Shown here: positions 31,028 to 39,456 of the stretch, one piece after another | How the letters are laid out: each line of letters begins with the position of its first letter | Numbering within the stretch: the stretch's first letter is position 1 | Source of the DNA: Thermoproteota archaeon | GTDB lineage: Archaea; Thermoproteota; Korarchaeia; Korarchaeales; Korarchaeaceae | Assembly (NCBI GenBank): GCA_027491555.1 | Contig: JAOZGN010000024.1 | Coordinates: forward strand, 1-64,000 | Direction of reading: 5' to 3' | DNA length: 64,000 nt | Notes under the pieces: generated by a model | What the model was told of the DNA's origin: nothing | The model's input: only the letters and a program-made list of their open reading frames with translations | Database searches by the model: none | Position numbers and translations under genes: made by a program

Positions 31028-31795
31028 ATGCCGTCGCTAAGGCTGTTCGACGCGCACTGCCACTTGGAGGATCCTGCCTTCGACGACGACAGGTGGGAGG
31101 TCATCGACAGGGCCGTCAAGGCCGGCGTGGTCGGGATGGTCTCCTCCTCGCTGGACAGCTCGGATGCGGAGAAGGCCCTCAGGCTCTTCCTCCCCACCAA
31201 CGTTGTCCACATCTCCCTGGGCCTCGATCCCAGGGATGTAGACGATGAGGCCGAGATTAAGGCGGTGGAGAGGCTCATCCTGGAGAACGAGAAGGACATA
31301 GTGGCCGTCGGCGAGGTGGGCATGGACTACAGGATAGCCAAGCAGGAGTCGGTGAGGAGGAGGCAGGAGGAGGTGTTCAGGAAGTTCATCAGGCTCGCCG
31401 AAGAGATAGACAAGCCCGTCGTCGTACACAGCCTCTGGGCCCAGAGACCCGTCCTGAGGGTGCTGGAGGATGAGGGCGCCACGAGGGTGGTCTTACACGC
31501 TTTTGGGGGATCGCAGAAGGACGTGAAGATCGCCGTGGAGAGAGGATGGTACGTGAGCATAGCCACGAACGTCACCAAGAGCGCCAACGTGCAGAAGGTA
31601 GCCGAAGCGACGCCAGTCGAGTACATGGTGCTGGAGAGTGACTCCCCCGTCCTGAGCCCTGACTCTAAGGGCAGGAACGAGCCCGCAAAGCTAGTCAAGT
31701 CCGTGAAGTTCCTAGCCAAGATGAAGGGCATGAAGCTGGCGGAACTCGCCGAGATAACGACCGCAAACGCGATGGAGGTATACGGCCTAAGGTAG
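31028..31795 (+). CDS. TatD-family metal-dependent hydrolase
   Basis: 255 residues from ATG 31028, chosen because the family begins at LFDAHCHLEDPAF and a TATA-like ACATATTTAC sits about 30 bases upstream. An earlier ATG at 30977 adds an unrelated leader. Metal ligands are seen in DAHCHL, AVGEVGMDY, VVHSLWAQRPV, VVLHAFGG, and VLESDSPVL. TatD proteins are 3'-5' exo/endo-deoxyribonucleases or related hydrolases. The archaeal branch function is poorly known. The neighbouring PHP gene is on the same strand. Confidence 0.85.
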   Translation: MPSLRLFDAHCHLEDPAFDDDRWEVIDRAVKAGVVGMVSSSLDSSDAEKALRLFLPTNVVHISLGLDPRDVDDEAEIKAVERLILENEKDIVAVGEVGMDYRIAKQESVRRRQEEVFRKFIRLAEEIDKPVVVHSLWAQRPVLRVLEDEGATRVVLHAFGGSQKDVKIAVERGWYVSIATNVTKSANVQKVAEATPVEYMVLESDSPVLSPDSKGRNEPAKLVKSVKFLAKMKGMKLAELAEITTANAMEVYGLR

Positions 31796-31805
31796 GTCTT
31801 GCAGA

Positions 31806-32714
31806 GTGCAGAAGGGAGGTGGGTTCGGGTCGAGGTCTGGTCCAGACCCGGGAGCTAATTCTAAGCGCGAAGAGGGGACTACAGGGAGGGGCGAGGGGAG
31901 GATAGCCTACGACCTCATCGGCTCCAGGGAAACAGGAGCCGTCGCGATAGTGGAGGTCCCTGAGGGAATGGACCCCGTCGAGGCCGCCAGGGAGGTCGCG
32001 TCGAGGCATAGGCACGTCAAGTCGGTTCTGATCAAACGGGGACCCAGAGAGGGGGAGGAAAGGCTGAGGCGGTACGAGCTTGTCTTGGGGGAGGAGGACA
32101 CCGAGGTGATCCACAAAGAACACGGGTACAGGCTCAGGCTGGACCCCAGGAGGGTGTACTTCTCTCCCAGGGAGGCCACCGACAGGATGGAGGTTGCCTC
32201 GATGGTGAGGCCGGGCGAGCGGGTGCTGGTCATGTTCGCCGGCGTGGGTCCCTACGCAGTGGCGATAGCGAAGGTCCAGCCGGAGGTCAAGGAGGTCGTG
32301 GGCGTCGAGATAAACCCGGACGCCGTCAGGTACTTTGAGGAGAACATCAAGCTCAACAGGCTCGAAGGGAAGGTTCGGGCGGTCCTCGGAGACGTCAGGG
32401 AGGTATGCCCCTCCATGTTCGGCAGGTTCGACAGGGTGGTCATGCCCCTCCCGAAGGGGGCCTACATGTTCCTGAACCTCGCCCTCAGGTGCCTCCAGCC
32501 CGAGGGGGGAGTGCTCCACTTCTACTACTGGGGAGGGGAGGACGCTCCCCAGAGGGCCGCCGAACTGATCGAGGAGGCCGCGAATCGGCTTGGCCTGGAG
32601 ACGAAGGTTCGGGGCTGGAGAAGGGTCGGCAGCTATTCCCCCCGGAAGTGGAAGTTCAGGATCGACGTGGAGGTCAGGCCAGAGCGGCGAGGCGGCGGCA
32701 ACCCAAGTTTATAG
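31806..32714 (+). CDS. trm5: Class I Trm5, tRNA (guanine37-N1)-methyltransferase
   Basis: 302 residues from GTG 31806, the only normal start codon before the homologous part. Residues ~34-300 match archaeal Trm5: AYDLIGSRETGAVAIVEVPEGM, RHRHVKSVLIKRG, VYFSPREATDRMEVAS, VLVMFAGVGPYAVAIAK (SAM site), VGVEINPDAVRYFEENIKLN and DRVVMPLPKGAYMFLN. The MPLPK sits where N6/N2-methylases have NPPY and is Trm5-specific. It makes m1G37, which prevents frameshifting. The first ~33 residues are low complexity and coincide with two competing hairpins in the DNA, so the true start is uncertain. Confidence 0.88.
   Translation: MQKGGGFGSRSGPDPGANSKREEGTTGRGEGRIAYDLIGSRETGAVAIVEVPEGMDPVEAAREVASRHRHVKSVLIKRGPREGEERLRRYELVLGEEDTEVIHKEHGYRLRLDPRRVYFSPREATDRMEVASMVRPGERVLVMFAGVGPYAVAIAKVQPEVKEVVGVEINPDAVRYFEENIKLNRLEGKVRAVLGDVREVCPSMFGRFDRVVMPLPKGAYMFLNLALRCLQPEGGVLHFYYWGGEDAPQRAAELIEEAANRLGLETKVRGWRRVGSYSPRKWKFRIDVEVRPERRGGGNPSL
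31826..31850 (+). promoter_or_regulatory. Competing hairpins in the trm5 leader or N-terminal coding segment
   Basis: Two exclusive stems are possible. CGGGTC (31826-31831) pairs with GACCCG (31845-31850). GGTCTG (31834-31839) pairs with CAGACC (31843-31848). Such mutually exclusive pairing is typical of RNA switches, but coincidence in GC-rich DNA is also possible. Confidence 0.4.
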
Positions 32715-32782
32715 TAATTGGGTCCGCCCAAGTGTTTCAGGCCCTTCCGGCCTATTCACGCTAAAAGAGAGGAGGATAGGCT

Positions 32783-33457
32783 ATGGAACACTCGGAAGAG
32801 GACTCCTTCAGGGAGATCAAGGAAGAGGTTGAAAGAGAGTTCAGGCAGAGGTACCTGGGTGACCTCGACAGGCTCAGGAAGGAGTTTGCCTCTGAGCTCA
32901 GTGGAGTCCTCTCCAGGAAGGTCATCGAGCACATGAACCTGAAGAAGGAGCACTACAAGGAGATCTTCCTAAACGGGCTGAAGCTGACGTTGGAGAACTG
33001 TGGAGAGGAGCGCGGCGAGGACGTCGCGGCCGTGTTCGACGACACCTACAGCACGATCTTGACGGACCTGGTGAAGCTGATACCCGAACTGGTCGAGGGC
33101 ATGTTCAGGTGGACCGGCGGGGAGGTCGTGGAGGAGCTGGTTGGCAGGATGGAAGAACTCATCGCGATGGCCTCCGAGCTCGAGGCCAGGAAGAGAGTCG
33201 GCGCGGAGGTCGAGTCTGAGATCGTGCAGAAGCTGATCAACGAGTTGACCAAGAGGGACAAGGGGCTGAGGGCCCTGAGGTTCCTAGAACTCCAGGGTCC
33301 CAAGACCAGTGTAGAGGTGGCCAGCTTCCTTGGCGTGGCGGACCCGACAGCAAGGGATTACCTGAAGAGGCTGGAGGCCCAGGGATACGTGGAGAGGATA
33401 GAGGGGCGCCCCATCAGGTACAAGTTCGTCAGAGCCCCCTGGAGTCAGGAGATGTAG
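32783..33457 (+). CDS. Coiled-coil plus winged-helix putative regulator
   Basis: 224 residues. The first ~150 are almost entirely helical and highly charged (REIKEEVEREFRQRYLGDLDRLRKEF, EELVGRMEELIAMASELEARKR). The last ~65 form a winged helix: LRALRFLELQGPKTSVEVASFLGVADPTARDYLKRLEAQGYVERIEGRPIRYKF. It probably senses something through the helical part and binds DNA or RNA by the wing. A TATA-like TTTATAGTAA lies about 32707-32716, well upstream, giving a leader of about 40 bases. It starts an apparent operon with the thioredoxin-like, flavoprotein and rhomboid genes. Confidence 0.75.
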   Translation: MEHSEEDSFREIKEEVEREFRQRYLGDLDRLRKEFASELSGVLSRKVIEHMNLKKEHYKEIFLNGLKLTLENCGEERGEDVAAVFDDTYSTILTDLVKLIPELVEGMFRWTGGEVVEELVGRMEELIAMASELEARKRVGAEVESEIVQKLINELTKRDKGLRALRFLELQGPKTSVEVASFLGVADPTARDYLKRLEAQGYVERIEGRPIRYKFVRAPWSQEM

Positions 33458-33480
33458 CGGCCGGAGTCCGGTGAGCCATC

Positions 33481-33732
33481 TTGAAGGTAACCTTGCTGGT
33501 CTCTCCGCTGTGCGAGTCTTCGCTCGACGCCGCCAGGCTCGTCAGCAGGTTCTGCCGGGAGAGGGGCATGGAGTATGAGGAGGTGTCCGTGAGGACCATG
33601 AGAGGTCAGAGGATGGCCCTGAGCGCCGGGATCACGCTCCTGCCTGCCCTGCTGATCAACGGGAGGCTCGTCCACCAGGGGCCCCTTACCGAGGAGGCGT
33701 TGCGGAGAATTGTCGAGCAGGCTGAGGGCTGA
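33481..33732 (+). CDS. Thioredoxin/glutaredoxin-fold protein with CxxS motif
   Basis: 83 residues from TTG 33481. Pattern: LKVTLLVSPLCESSLDAARL, with Cys11 and Ser14 as a monothiol CxxS active site. Later ITLLPALLINGRLVHQGPLT has the cis-Pro loop (LLPALLINGR) typical of the thioredoxin fold. It may deglutathionylate or carry an Fe-S cluster as monothiol glutaredoxins do, or act as a redox partner. Its 3' end overlaps the flavoprotein gene by 23 bases, so the two are translationally coupled and may interact. Confidence 0.8.
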   Translation: MKVTLLVSPLCESSLDAARLVSRFCRERGMEYEEVSVRTMRGQRMALSAGITLLPALLINGRLVHQGPLTEEALRRIVEQAEG

Positions 33733-34873
33733 CGTCTTAGTTGTCGGGGCCGGCCCAGCTGGCTCTTCCGCGGCCCTCAGGCTGGCGGAGGTCGGGGTAG
33801 ACGTCGTGGTGCTGGAGGCCAAGTCGCGGCCCGGCCTGAGGACGGCCTGTTCGGGCATCCTAGGCCCGCTGGCCTGGGAGGCCCTCCCGATTAGGCGCAG
33901 GGAGTGGATCATGGGGCGCGTGGACTGGGCCAGGTTCGTCTCGCCCCGGGGATCCGAGCTGTCCGTTGAGCGTGGGGGGCTCGCCAGGGTGGTGGACAGG
34001 GAGGTCATGGATCGAGACCTGGCGCGGGCCGCGGAGGATATGGGCGCTCGCCTGATGACGGGAACAAGACTGATCGGGTTATCTCCGGGACTCGCGATCG
34101 CTCGAAGGGGAGGTGAGAGGCTGGAGGTGCGCTTCGACTACTTGATCGCGGCCGACGGCCCAAGCTCGACGGTCAGGAGGCTCTTGGGGCTCAGGGGACC
34201 GGGGGTCGAGGTGGGGGTCAATGTCAGGTGTCGCGGCGAGGGGATGGATGGGTACGAGGTCCGCCTCAGGGGGGGATCCAGCTTCTCCTGGGCGCACCCC
34301 CGGGCCGGGGGACGCATGGTGGGTGCCCTGGGTAGCGTGGGCGATCCCGTCCTGGAGTGGGCGCTCTCACACGGCGGATGCCCTGAGGGGGAGGTTAGGG
34401 GTGGGCTCATCCCTCGGAGGCCCCTCAAGAGGCTAACGCTCCGATTCGGCGGCTCTTGGGTGGCCTTCGTTGGGGATTCGGCGGGTCAGGTCAAGCCGCT
34501 GAGCCGAGGGGGAATCTATTGGGGCGTTTCAGCGGCCAGGATGGCCGCCGACGCCATCCTGGCGGACATGGAGGGAAGGGGGTCTGCGGGCAGATACCAG
34601 CGCGACTGGTGGGGGAAGTTCAGGAGGGAAGTGGCCTTCTCCCTCGCCGCGCGGGCCTACTTGGAGCGACTGAACTTGGAGGGACTCGAAAGGTTGTTTC
34701 GCCTCCTGAAGAATCAGGAGAGTGTCCTTGAAAGGAGCTTTCACGTGGACCTGCAGGGAGAGGCGGCAGCCAAGATTTTGAGCCCGACCTTGGCGGTCAG
34801 GGCCGCTATGGTATCCCCCTCCGCCGCGGCCTCGGCGCTTGCCAGGCTGCTGGCAGAGCTCGTAGGGTGGTGA
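33710..34873 (+). CDS. Geranylgeranyl reductase-family FAD enzyme
   Basis: 387 residues from TTG 33710. Shows the dinucleotide-binding DVLVVGAGPAGSSAALRLAEVGVDVVVLEA, then CSGILGPLAWEAL (a conserved CSG motif of the family), the DYLIAADGPSSTVRRLLGL segment, and the FAD-contact VGDSAGQVKPLSRGGIYWG. Archaeal members reduce the geranylgeranyl chains of membrane lipids to phytanyl chains. It lies after a CxxS thioredoxin-like gene and before a rhomboid protease gene, all close-set. The C-terminal ~80 residues are helical and would face the membrane. Confidence 0.86.
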   Translation: MSSRLRADVLVVGAGPAGSSAALRLAEVGVDVVVLEAKSRPGLRTACSGILGPLAWEALPIRRREWIMGRVDWARFVSPRGSELSVERGGLARVVDREVMDRDLARAAEDMGARLMTGTRLIGLSPGLAIARRGGERLEVRFDYLIAADGPSSTVRRLLGLRGPGVEVGVNVRCRGEGMDGYEVRLRGGSSFSWAHPRAGGRMVGALGSVGDPVLEWALSHGGCPEGEVRGGLIPRRPLKRLTLRFGGSWVAFVGDSAGQVKPLSRGGIYWGVSAARMAADAILADMEGRGSAGRYQRDWWGKFRREVAFSLAARAYLERLNLEGLERLFRLLKNQESVLERSFHVDLQGEAAAKILSPTLAVRAAMVSPSAAASALARLLAELVGW

Positions 34874-34880
34874 TGGGGAT

Positions 34881-35513
34881 TTGTCCGTGCTCCTGAGACT
34901 GTCGATCTCCGCGTCTGCCGGCTCACTGATCTTCCTGCTCCTCCAGAGGTACTCCAGAGCCCCGAAGGCCACCTCCGCGCTCCTGGCCGCTATCATGGCC
35001 GGCTACGCGGCCTCTCTGGGGGGCTTCCTCACCCCATCGAGGGCTATCTTGTACGCCTGGGGCTCCTCCCTTGACGCGATCCTCTCAGGTCGGGCGTACA
35101 CCCTCCTGACATCCATATTCCTTCACGCTGGCTTGCTCCATCTGGCCTTCAACTCATACGCGCTCTACGTCTTGGGAACGCTGACGGAGCAGATCCTAGG
35201 CCCTACCCGTATGCTTTCGACGTTCTTCGCCGCGGCGCTGGTGGGGGGCCTTGGCTCCGCGATCCTCACCCCCTGGGCCGTGTCCGTGGGCGCCTCGGGA
35301 GGCATACTAGGACTGTTCGGCGTCGCGATCGTTCTGGAGTGGATCAGATTCGGCCGAATCTCGTCCAGCACGATCATCGTGGCCCTCCTCGCCGTGGGAG
35401 GGGGCTTCCTCCAGGGCGTGGATGTGATAGCCCACGCACTGGGCCTCCTGGTCGGGGCGGCCATGGGGTGGGCCTTCCTCGGCAGGCCCCCGAGGGGGCC
35501 CCGGTGGTACTGA
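34881..35513 (+). CDS. Rhomboid intramembrane serine protease
   Basis: 210 residues with six hydrophobic helices. The catalytic Ser lies in VGASGGILGLFG (GxSG motif) and the catalytic His in DVIAHALGLLVGAAMG of the last helix. The Asn of the oxyanion site is in LHAGLLHLAFNSYALYVLG. The domain has the basic six-helix core without extra domains. Rhomboids cut transmembrane segments of other proteins to release them. It may process a membrane substrate of its neighbours. Confidence 0.88.
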   Translation: MSVLLRLSISASAGSLIFLLLQRYSRAPKATSALLAAIMAGYAASLGGFLTPSRAILYAWGSSLDAILSGRAYTLLTSIFLHAGLLHLAFNSYALYVLGTLTEQILGPTRMLSTFFAAALVGGLGSAILTPWAVSVGASGGILGLFGVAIVLEWIRFGRISSSTIIVALLAVGGGFLQGVDVIAHALGLLVGAAMGWAFLGRPPRGPRWY

Positions 35514-35540
35514 GGCCCGTCGGCCGCCTCAGCCGCGCGG

Positions 35541-37493
35541 TCAGAGCCCCCTCCTAGACCTGGTGACCGCCAGAGCCACCGCCGCCCCGGCCGCGAACCC
35601 CAGTAGACCCGCGGCTATCAGGCTGCCCCGATCAAATCCCTCAGCTGGTGGAGACAGGCTCCGTGGGGTCGCCTCAGGCGATTGAGTTTCGGCCGGGCCA
35701 GGGGATGTGGAAGGTGGAGTCTCTGGAGCGGCCTGAACCCCGGCCACCAGTGAATCAAGGTTGGCGTATGTGGCCGCGAGCTCGTAGAACAGGAGCGCCG
35801 TTGTGAGGTCTCCCTGGGACTCGGAGACCTCTGCGTGCTCCAGGTAGCTCAATGCCAGCACTGGGACGGCATCCGTCTTCACCACCTTCGATATGAGCCC
35901 TCTGGACTCCTCCGATATCGCCTCTGCTAGGGACCCTGGATCGGCTGTGGAGAACGCGCCGTGTATGCTCAGCGTGGCGTAAGAGATAGCCTCCGCGGCC
36001 AGACCAAGCACAGCGTAGGTCCTTCCGTCACCTTCGGCCATTCTCGCCATGTTCAGGCTGGACAGGGCCCTGTCCAGGAACTCGCTGCTGGCACCGACCT
36101 CCTCCAGTAGGGTAGTCGCGTACCCGACGACGCTCTCGGCCTCGTACATCATGGTGGAAGCGACCCTCGACACGGCGGTCTCAGAGGGGGGCGGCCCGCC
36201 GGATACCCTGAGAGATGCCCAGTCCTCGGCGGTCTTCGCCCTCCAGTTAGTATAGCAGAGCCACTCTGCCGCTGAGACCAAGTCACCCGCCTTGTAGGCT
36301 GACTCCGCCTGGGCCATCGCCTGCTTGGCGTCGTAGAGCCTCTCCCACGCGCCCACCAAAACCTCCAGCTCGGTGAGCGATCCGGGCATGAGGGGGGTGA
36401 GCAAGCCTTCCGCCAACGCGATCGACCTGTTCGCCTCGGAGGCATAGGAGAGTAGCTCACGTTCCGGAGAATCCGCGGTCGCCATTCGAGCGACCAGCCT
36501 GGCTCTATCTGCCTCTATTGCCGCCCTGAAGGCGGAGCTCACGGCTGAGTAGACCCTCCCCTCCGACAAGAGGTCTTCGGATGCCCTCGCCTCCCTGTCC
36601 GCTAGGGCGAGGGCCTCGGAGACGTATCCCCTGATAGACCGGCTCGGGATTTCTTCGAGCAGCGCGACCGCCTCTGAACTCGCGGACTTGTAGGCGTCGC
36701 GGTACGAGTCTATCCAGGAAGAGAGCTCGGACTTCACCGTCTCGGGCAGTGAGATCTCCTCGGGGGCCTCTATGGGTATCTTCCACCCCGTGAAGATCTC
36801 CAGCGCCTCCCTGACCGTCATGACCTCCCTGACCTCAACCCCCAGCTCCCGCCCAAGCTGGGTGACGTTCACCTGCTCCTTGACGACCCTCCTAGTGACC
36901 CAGAATGGCCCTCTCTCCTCGACGATCCTACTCTCGACCACCACCCCTTGGCCAGCCGGGACGAGGAAGAGGCGAGCCCCACTGGCCGCCGCGGCCCTGA
37001 GCTTCTCCGGTATGCCGCCCACGGGCCCGATCGTCCCGTCCGGGTTGACCATGCCCGTTATGACCACGTCGGCTCTGAGGCTCAGGTTGGCCAGCGCCGC
37101 GACCATCCCGATCGCCATGGCCGCGCCGGCGCTGGGTCCTCCGACGACCATGCTGTCTGACTCCATACTGACGTAGAAGTCGTACCTAGAAGGGTCGACG
37201 CCCAGCAGAGAGCAGGCCACGAGCGCCGCAGTTCTGGCGGCGGACTGGGTGTCGAGCTGGGTGAGCGGATCCGCGGAAAAGTACACGCGGCCGGAGCCCC
37301 TCTCTACCCTGACCGTAAGCCTACCTAGGACTCCCTCTCCCCCGGTAGTCACCGCGGGCACGCGGAGCGTCGCCCGACCGGCGGCAGAGGACTGGGCCCA
37401 TGACTCGCCAGCCGGCGGCAGCAAGGGAAGTGAGAGCACGAGCGTGACGAGGAGGAGGAGGGCCCCGGCGAACGAAGCCCCCCGCCCAATCAA
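35541..37493 (-). CDS. Secreted, membrane-anchored S16 (Lon-like) serine protease
   Basis: 650 residues. N-terminal signal/anchor (FAGALLLLVTLVLSLPLLPPAGES). The S16 domain spans about 45-240, with GGPSAGAAMAIG carrying the catalytic Ser and VVITGMVNPDGTIGPVGGIPEKLRAAAASG carrying the catalytic Lys, as in Lon. It lacks an ATPase domain. A long helical region (about 250-590) is followed by a Pro/Ser/Thr-rich linker and a C-terminal helix (LIAAGLLGFAAGAAVALAV) ending in basic residues. Thus it is probably an outside-facing protease held at the membrane. Its start lies two bases from the end of the next gene, so the pair is coupled. Confidence 0.84.
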   Translation of the reverse strand: MIGRGASFAGALLLLVTLVLSLPLLPPAGESWAQSSAAGRATLRVPAVTTGGEGVLGRLTVRVERGSGRVYFSADPLTQLDTQSAARTAALVACSLLGVDPSRYDFYVSMESDSMVVGGPSAGAAMAIGMVAALANLSLRADVVITGMVNPDGTIGPVGGIPEKLRAAAASGARLFLVPAGQGVVVESRIVEERGPFWVTRRVVKEQVNVTQLGRELGVEVREVMTVREALEIFTGWKIPIEAPEEISLPETVKSELSSWIDSYRDAYKSASSEAVALLEEIPSRSIRGYVSEALALADREARASEDLLSEGRVYSAVSSAFRAAIEADRARLVARMATADSPERELLSYASEANRSIALAEGLLTPLMPGSLTELEVLVGAWERLYDAKQAMAQAESAYKAGDLVSAAEWLCYTNWRAKTAEDWASLRVSGGPPPSETAVSRVASTMMYEAESVVGYATTLLEEVGASSEFLDRALSSLNMARMAEGDGRTYAVLGLAAEAISYATLSIHGAFSTADPGSLAEAISEESRGLISKVVKTDAVPVLALSYLEHAEVSESQGDLTTALLFYELAATYANLDSLVAGVQAAPETPPSTSPGPAETQSPEATPRSLSPPAEGFDRGSLIAAGLLGFAAGAAVALAVTRSRRGL

Positions 37494-37494
37494 C

Positions 37495-37935
37495 TCACAG
37501 GCCTCCCATCACGTCTCCCAGAGCGTCCATCCACCAGTTCAGCAGCTCTTTCCTCCTCTTCTCAATGTACTCCTCCGTGTAGAAGGTCAGCGTTGCCAGA
37601 TCACCCCAGCTGTCGATGGACTTGGAGACCTCCGACTCCCACACGCCTGCCACAGTCTGGGCTCGGAGCCAGTCGACCGGGTTCTCATCCGCGGGGGCGG
37701 CGGGCGCCGGCCAATCCTCCCTGCCGGTGAACTTGACGTGGACCAGACCCAATTCGTCCACTTGCGCCTCTTCCAGTGTGACCGACTGAAGCTCCAGCCG
37801 GCCTGCCCTGCCATCAGACCTGATGGTCTCGAGCCAGGACGCCGCAGACTCTACTTCGGGAAGCCCCTTCAGGACAGACTCCAAGGACTCGACGTCCTTG
37901 AAGACCAGTTCGCCTCTAGTCTCCACCTCGCTCAA
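37495..37935 (-). CDS. Hypothetical protein coupled to the S16 protease
   Basis: 146 residues. Acidic, alternating strands and helices, with several Trp (SAASWLETIRS, DWLRAQTVAGVWESEV, LLNWWMDALGDVMGG). No signal or membrane helix. No family is recognised. It ends two bases before the S16 protease gene begins, so cotranslation and a related role, such as adaptor or inhibitor, is a guess. Confidence 0.6.
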   Translation of the reverse strand: MSEVETRGELVFKDVESLESVLKGLPEVESAASWLETIRSDGRAGRLELQSVTLEEAQVDELGLVHVKFTGREDWPAPAAPADENPVDWLRAQTVAGVWESEVSKSIDSWGDLATLTFYTEEYIEKRRKELLNWWMDALGDVMGGL

Positions 37936-38034
37936 GTCTTCGCACCAGTGGGGTGGGAGCCGTACGCCTATTTACCCCTTCCCAACAGCCTCCCCACACC
38001 TCTAACAGGATCGCGCTTGACTATCGTGCGGAGA

Positions 38035-38044
38035 GCTTATAAAT
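38035..38044 (+). promoter_or_regulatory. TATA box of the CARF-HTH regulator
   Basis: CTTATAAATT lies 28-37 bases before the TTG start at 38072, the typical archaeal promoter spacing. Confidence 0.6.
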
Positions 38045-38071
38045 TGTCTCAACGTCCCCTCAGGGATTCCC

Positions 38072-38728
38072 TTGCAGGAGGAGCGAGTCTGCCAGCTTGC
38101 ACTGGTCTCAGGCAGTTTCACAGAGGCTCTAACGGCCGCGCTGAGGGAGAGGCAGGTTCACGGCCTGGTCCTGATATTCAGGAGGGAGGAGATGGAGGCC
38201 GTGACGGCTCAGTCAGACGTTCTCAGCGCCTTACTCAGCCTTCCAATAAAGCTCGTTCCTTATCAGGACTCTAAGAGCCCGGAAGAGATGGCCACGATCA
38301 TGAGAGAGGCTATGAGAGAGCTGTGTGAGGAGTACACCTCCATCGAGGTCAACATAGGCGCGGCGGACAAGAGCCAGGCCGTGGCTGGCCTCCTGGCGGC
38401 CATGGCCCACGGGCTCCCCTGTTTCGACGTCGTCAACGGGAGGATAGTCAGCCTACCTACGCCGCCCAACGGGCTCAGGGTCGGACTGAGTGAGGAGAAG
38501 CTGAGCATCCTGGCGGCCCTGTGGTCTGAGGGAGGGAGGGTGGAGGGGCTTGACAACCTCTCCAGGAAGACTGCCATGAGTCGGGCCCTCCTTAGCTATC
38601 ACATCAGGGGATCCGAGAGAACCCCCGGGTTAGAGGCCATGGGCTTTGTGAAGGTCACCCGCATCGGCCGGAAGACGGCCGTCGAGCTCACCCCTCTCGG
38701 TAGACTTGTCGCCGCCTCGATAGGGTGA
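38072..38728 (+). CDS. CARF-like domain plus HTH regulator (Csa3-like)
   Basis: 218 residues from TTG 38072. The N-terminal ~125 residues form a Rossmann-like CARF-type fold: QLALVSGSFTEALTAALRERQVHGLVLIFRREEM with a conserved-looking VNIGAADKSQAVAGLLAAMA (ligand-loop position). The C-terminal winged helix is LSILAALWSEGGRVEGLDNLSRKTAMSRALLSYHIRG. The layout equals Csa3 and related archaeal regulators, which bind cyclic oligoadenylate in type III CRISPR signalling. No cas gene or CRISPR array is present here, so it may control non-CRISPR genes. Its stop overlaps the adk start as GTGA. Confidence 0.68.
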   Translation: MQEERVCQLALVSGSFTEALTAALRERQVHGLVLIFRREEMEAVTAQSDVLSALLSLPIKLVPYQDSKSPEEMATIMREAMRELCEEYTSIEVNIGAADKSQAVAGLLAAMAHGLPCFDVVNGRIVSLPTPPNGLRVGLSEEKLSILAALWSEGGRVEGLDNLSRKTAMSRALLSYHIRGSERTPGLEAMGFVKVTRIGRKTAVELTPLGRLVAASIG

Positions 38729-39399
38729 TCGCCTTGAGGCTCGTCATCATGGGCCCCCCGGGGGCGGGGAAGGGGACCCAGTCAGCCCTTATCTCATCCA
38801 AGTACGGGATACCCCACGTGTCCACTGGCGACATGTTTCGGGAGATCCTCAAGAGGAACGACAACCTTGCCAATCGAATCAGGAGGTACGTCGAGTCTGG
38901 GGAGCTCGTGCCTGACGAGCTGGTCGTTGAGATGGTGCGCGACAGGATATGTCGATCCGACTGCGAGAGGGGGTTCATACTGGACGGATTTCCCAGGACG
39001 ATAGCCCAGGCTGAGGCCCTCGACCGAATGCTCAGCGAGGCCGGGAAGGAACTCAACGCGGTGCTGTACCTGAAGGTTTCCGAGGAGACCGTCGTGCGCA
39101 GGCTCTCGAGGAGGAGGGTCTGCGAGAGTTGCGGCGCGATCTACCACCTGGACTACAACCCGCCGAAGAGACCGGGGATCTGCGACCTGTGCGGCGGGAA
39201 GCTCATCCAGAGGGATGATGACCGCGAGGAGGTCGTTAGAGAGCGGCTGAGAGTGTACCGCGAGCAGACCGAGCCCCTCATAAGTTACTACGGGAAGAAG
39301 GGCCTCCTAGTCGAAGTCGACGGGTGCAAGGAGATCCACCAAGTTTGGAGGGAGGTCCAGAGGGCCCTCGACCCGATTGCGGCGCAGGGGGACTGCTGA
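38725..39399 (+). CDS. adk: Adenylate kinase with zinc-type LID
   Basis: 224 residues from GTG 38725. Phosphate-binding loop GPPGAGKGTQ, AMP-site STGDMFR, EMVRDRI..., and LDGFPRT are all present. The LID has the four-cysteine zinc motif CESCGAIYHLD...CDLCGG, as in many thermophiles and Gram-positives. It converts ATP and AMP to two ADP. The GTGA overlap with the CARF regulator gene suggests that the regulator and adk are cotranscribed, an unusual partner for this housekeeping gene. Confidence 0.95.
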   Translation: MIALRLVIMGPPGAGKGTQSALISSKYGIPHVSTGDMFREILKRNDNLANRIRRYVESGELVPDELVVEMVRDRICRSDCERGFILDGFPRTIAQAEALDRMLSEAGKELNAVLYLKVSEETVVRRLSRRRVCESCGAIYHLDYNPPKRPGICDLCGGKLIQRDDDREEVVRERLRVYREQTEPLISYYGKKGLLVEVDGCKEIHQVWREVQRALDPIAAQGDC

Positions 39400-39456
39400 A
39401 CGGGTGGCTACGGTAAGCGTTTTGTTTTGCGAGCGGATCTAACGGCTTGATCTCAG

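Noticed and set aside
31806..31905. tRNA or C/D-box RNA between tatD and trm5
   Set aside because: The hairpins lack T-arm, anticodon-arm or box C/D features.
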